Origin: Perkinsus olseni
Taxonomy: Eukaryota; Perkinsozoa; Perkinsida
Assembly: GCA_013115125.1 (NCBI GenBank)
Contig: JABANN010000369.1
Location: 1-34,695, forward strand
DNA length: 34,695 nt
Reading direction: 5' to 3'
Shown here: piece after piece, positions 33,523-34,695 of the stretch
Layout: every line of letters begins with the position of its first letter
Position numbering within the stretch: the first letter of the stretch is position 1
Made by a program: the position numbers and the translations under genes
Notes under the pieces: model-generated
Database searches by the model: none
Told to the model about the DNA's origin: nothing
Seen by the model: only the letters and a program-made list of their open reading frames with translations

Positions 33523-34569
33523 ATGGCTGATCAAGGCGCCATCCTCCAAGAGATAGTGGCCTCGGTGGTCCCGGGCGACAGCGCGGACGCGATAACGAAG
33601 AGAAAGTTCCTGCTGGACCAGTGCGAGGGTCTTACTCTGCAGGTAGTGGGAAAACTACAAAAGTCCTTCTGGTCGGCCGGAGCTGGGCGTGTCGAATGCC
33701 CTGAAGCCCCGGCCCCGAATGAGGACGGAGCGGCAAAGGCGGCCAGGGAAGAACGATGGCGGTCAATATTGACGTCTACGGGCATGGCTTTCACCGAGGA
33801 ATGTGGCAGCTATGTGACCACCACGACTGAGAGAGCGCGGAAAGCGTTTTCTAAGATACCCGAAGTCGACCTATCGAGTTTGGTGCAGAGGGTGTCTGAG
33901 AGGACCGGGTACGAGTTACCTCGTGCCTTAGTCCCATCGGCAAAAGCGGTAGCTGCCGTGAAAGATGGGAGGTTCGTCGAATTGGCAGAATTCAGAACCT
34001 CCTTCGTCGAGAGATCCGAGGGTACGGAGGTTATGACGAGCATCGAAGGCGAAGTAATACAAGTGATGAAGCCCAGGAAGAAGGCCGAAGACTTATTCGT
34101 GCCGAGCTCCGAGATCGCGGGGTGCCTGGTTAGATGGGCTACGGCGGTATGGCTAGCCCATCCTGATGGTAACTTTCTACTGCTGTTTGCGTATGTAATG
34201 AAAGTAGTGAGCTTTGGCACTCAAGGATGGGGCCGAGCAGTCTTTTACGATCGCTATCATAGACAGTCGGTCCCCGGCAGACTGGCAGTTAGAAAGGACG
34301 CATCGATATACGATATGTACACCGATGCCGTCGTCAACGACTCCTTTTCGGAGGCGAAATTGAAGTTCGCGAGTGAATCCCCGTACCAAGCTCCGAAGCC
34401 CGGGGCCGAGTTCGGTCAGGGAAAGGGAGCGAGGAGCCAGAAAGGGAGCAACGGCGGTAAGGCACCAGCCAAGCCGGGTAAGGGTAATAAGGGTGGTAAA
34501 GGAGGCCCTTACTCTCACCCGAAGCCGGAGGATAAGAAGCTGGAGAAAGAAGAGTCGAAGCGACAGTAG
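33523..34569 (+). mobile_element. Gag-like frame of a probable retroelement
   Basis: This single frame of 348 codons is free of introns, unlike the host genes, and looks whole. The middle part resembles structural Gag-like proteins with a LLLFAYVMKVV helix followed by WGRAVFYDRYHRQ, a W..V.YD..R pattern I associate with DIRS-type Gag. The C-terminus is Lys/Gly-rich (KAPAKPGKGNKGGKGG), suited to nucleic-acid binding; no CCHC knuckle is present. The polymerase part would lie beyond the window edge, so the family is unproven. An intact frame suggests a young copy. A host gene of unknown type is the alternative. Confidence 0.5.
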
Positions 34570-34695
34570 CTAATGATTGTCTCCGTCCTTTCTGTAATTG
34601 GCCAGTGAGTGAGGTTGTGTTGAGAGTCTCTCAATGGAGGGGAAACCCACTACTCCCAGGGCACGACGCCCAGAATAGGTTCTCCTTTGGAGGTT
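34570..34695 (+). other. Downstream of the gag-like frame, to the window edge
   Basis: This short region after the stop codon has no further supported frame. It probably belongs to the same element, whose remainder is cut off by the window boundary. Confidence 0.4.

Noticed and set aside
33523-34695. Host nuclear gene or a named retroelement family for the last frame
   Set aside because: The Gag-like pattern is suggestive, but no polymerase or terminal repeat is visible in the window, so neither alternative can be settled.

Overview
The window reads as nuclear DNA of a unicellular alveolate, most likely Perkinsus or a close relative. The evidence is a balanced base composition, genes cut by many short GT-AG introns (commonly 28 to 100 nt), a myristoylatable plant/alveolate-type calcium-dependent protein kinase, a single-domain voltage-gated cation channel with EF hands, and tightly packed head-to-tail genes. 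The genus is an inference from these traits. Exon models were made by hand from reading frames and splice signals, so small exons and the ends of unfamiliar genes are uncertain.

Layout. A (GTT)n microsatellite (1-72) is followed on the + strand by a cysteine-cluster (FYVE-like) coiled-coil gene and then by ORC4, a subunit of the origin recognition complex. ORC4 converges on a long minus-strand series. In transcription order this series is: an acyl-CoA dehydrogenase, an unknown multi-exon gene, a hairpin-rich spacer, a long coiled-coil gene, a small Cys/His protein, two tandem paralogues of unknown function, the APC/C activator Cdh1/FZR with a tRNA-Lys inside one intron, and a CDPK. After a break holding tRNA-Trp(CCA) and a small + strand coiled-coil gene, it continues with an EF-hand voltage-gated channel, an unknown gene and an AAAP-family amino acid transporter. 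Several of these neighbours lie about 85 to 285 bp apart.

From about 28.3 kb onward the + strand carries a small gene with a mitochondrial-type leader, a tiny two-helix membrane protein gene with two alternative copies of its central exon, a secreted glycoprotein gene, and a fragmentary gene. The window ends in a probable retroelement: a structured leader followed by an intact 348-codon gag-like frame.

Themes. Two calcium-linked genes, a probable Ca2+ channel with an EF hand and a CDPK, lie about 2 kb apart. Two cell-cycle genes, ORC4 and Cdh1, are also present. The observations most worth a second look are the duplicated 152-nt exons at 29.3-29.6 kb, which appear built for mutually exclusive splicing; the single-domain channel whose filter reads TLDDWS; and a scatter of perfect inverted repeats with a one-nucleotide centre, the largest 15+1+15 bp.
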